From NCBI GenBank assembly GCA_030424665.1, contig JAUHWN010000028.1, forward strand, positions 1-33,937: 33,937 bases of DNA, written 5' to 3'. Of the stretch, positions 33,747 through 33,937 are shown piece after piece. Positions within the stretch are counted from its first letter, which is position 1. The number at the start of each line of letters is the position of its first letter. Below the pieces are notes generated by a model. It was not told the DNA's origin. It saw only the letters and a program-made list of their open reading frames with translations, and ran no database searches. The stretch comes from Bdellovibrionia bacterium (GTDB lineage Bacteria > Bdellovibrionota > Bdellovibrionia > Bdellovibrionales > JAGQZY01). Position numbers and translations under genes: made by a program.

Positions 33747-33937
33747 CTAAAGTTGAAACTCTCGTAATTGAGCATGCTGAGATACAGTCTGAAACTTACC
33801 TTTTTCGTTCTTTGCAATTTGTGAGCAAGCGATATCGTTATCGTGGGTATAAAAAACAAACCACTTTTGACTTTCAATATTTTCGTAGAGCTTCTGCTTC
33901 TCGTCGATCAACAGTTCAGGGTAACGATCATACCCCA
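33747..33937 (-). CDS. 3' end of a probable metallo-beta-lactamase-fold hydrolase (partial)
   Basis: The last 62 codons of a gene that continues beyond the right edge; two bases (TG) remain at the edge. The visible end reads ...YDRYPELLIDEKQKLYENI, then WFVFYTHDNDIACSQIAKN, then a short tail ending REFQL. The strand-TH-D-x-x-x-A pattern fits the C-terminal His/Asp region of metallo-beta-lactamase-fold hydrolases, where the late His is a metal ligand. It is upstream of, and cotranscribed with, the DUF493 gene. The family call rests on this short tail only. Confidence 0.6.
   Translation of the reverse strand, partial: GYDRYPELLIDEKQKLYENIESQKWFVFYTHDNDIACSQIAKNEKGKFQTVSQHAQLREFQL

Noticed and set aside
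1-33937. CRISPR arrays, tRNA, rRNA, IS or phage genes
   Set aside because: I saw no regularly spaced repeats, no cloverleaf or rRNA-like stretches, and no transposase, integrase or phage-structure motifs.

Overview
The window is 33.9 kb of a moderate-GC (estimated mid-40s %) Gram-negative chromosome. It carries about 23 protein-coding genes, including one very small gene and one cut by the right edge. I see no tRNA, rRNA, IS element, phage gene or CRISPR array. Signal peptides and lipoboxes, an OmpA-type protein, several very large secreted lipoproteins with no recognisable family, and the mix of housekeeping genes suggest a Bdellovibrionota-like (Bdellovibrio/Bacteriovorax-type) or other former deltaproteobacterium. 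That placement is an inference from gene content, not a measured phylogeny.

Layout. (1) 39-2921, plus strand: two secreted/membrane proteins in a probable operon, a Cys-rich single-span protein and a protein with two thrombospondin-1-like repeats plus a von Willebrand A domain. They end in a terminator nested inside a 24-bp perfect inverted repeat. (2) 3043-6133, minus: an outer-membrane beta-barrel/OmpA protein and an exported protein of unknown family. (3) 6311-7951, plus: RlmI-type rRNA methyltransferase and a GreA-C-domain protein, tail-to-tail with a minus-strand voltage-gated K+ channel that carries a C-terminal zinc ribbon; then a DUF4174 exported protein. (4) 9434-12782, plus: a fatty-acid-hydroxylase/SDR fusion, acyl-CoA-binding protein and glutaminyl-tRNA synthetase. 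(5) 12809-23431, minus: about 10.6 kb containing only three overlapping or abutting genes. All three encode giant lipoproteins: a metzincin-type zinc protease (1231 aa) followed by two divergent paralogues of unknown family (1187 and 1124 aa). This is the most interesting unexplained system in the window. (6) 23648-28089, minus: an exported protein of unknown function with a good promoter, a NupC-type nucleoside transporter, a 432-bp gap with a terminator and possible small RNA, a single-span protein with three fibronectin-III-like repeats and a small charged protein. (7) 28359-31912, plus: prpD-prpB-prpC, the 2-methylcitrate cycle for propionyl-CoA, ending in a strong terminator. (8) 32096-33937: a previously easy-to-miss 28-aa membrane protein gene on the minus strand, a small protein resembling ribosome hibernation factors, a leaderless M23 peptidase, a DUF493 (YbeD-like) protein and the 3' end of a probable metallo-beta-lactamase-fold hydrolase.

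How the genes fit together. The prp genes form a coherent catabolic unit. The fatty-acid-hydroxylase/SDR fusion next to acyl-CoA-binding protein suggests acyl-lipid handling. The three-lipoprotein operon looks like one envelope machine: the protease has Thr after the lipid Cys (outer-membrane type by the E. coli rule), whereas both paralogues have Asp (inner-membrane retention type). Assignments rest on motifs read by eye; no database search was run.
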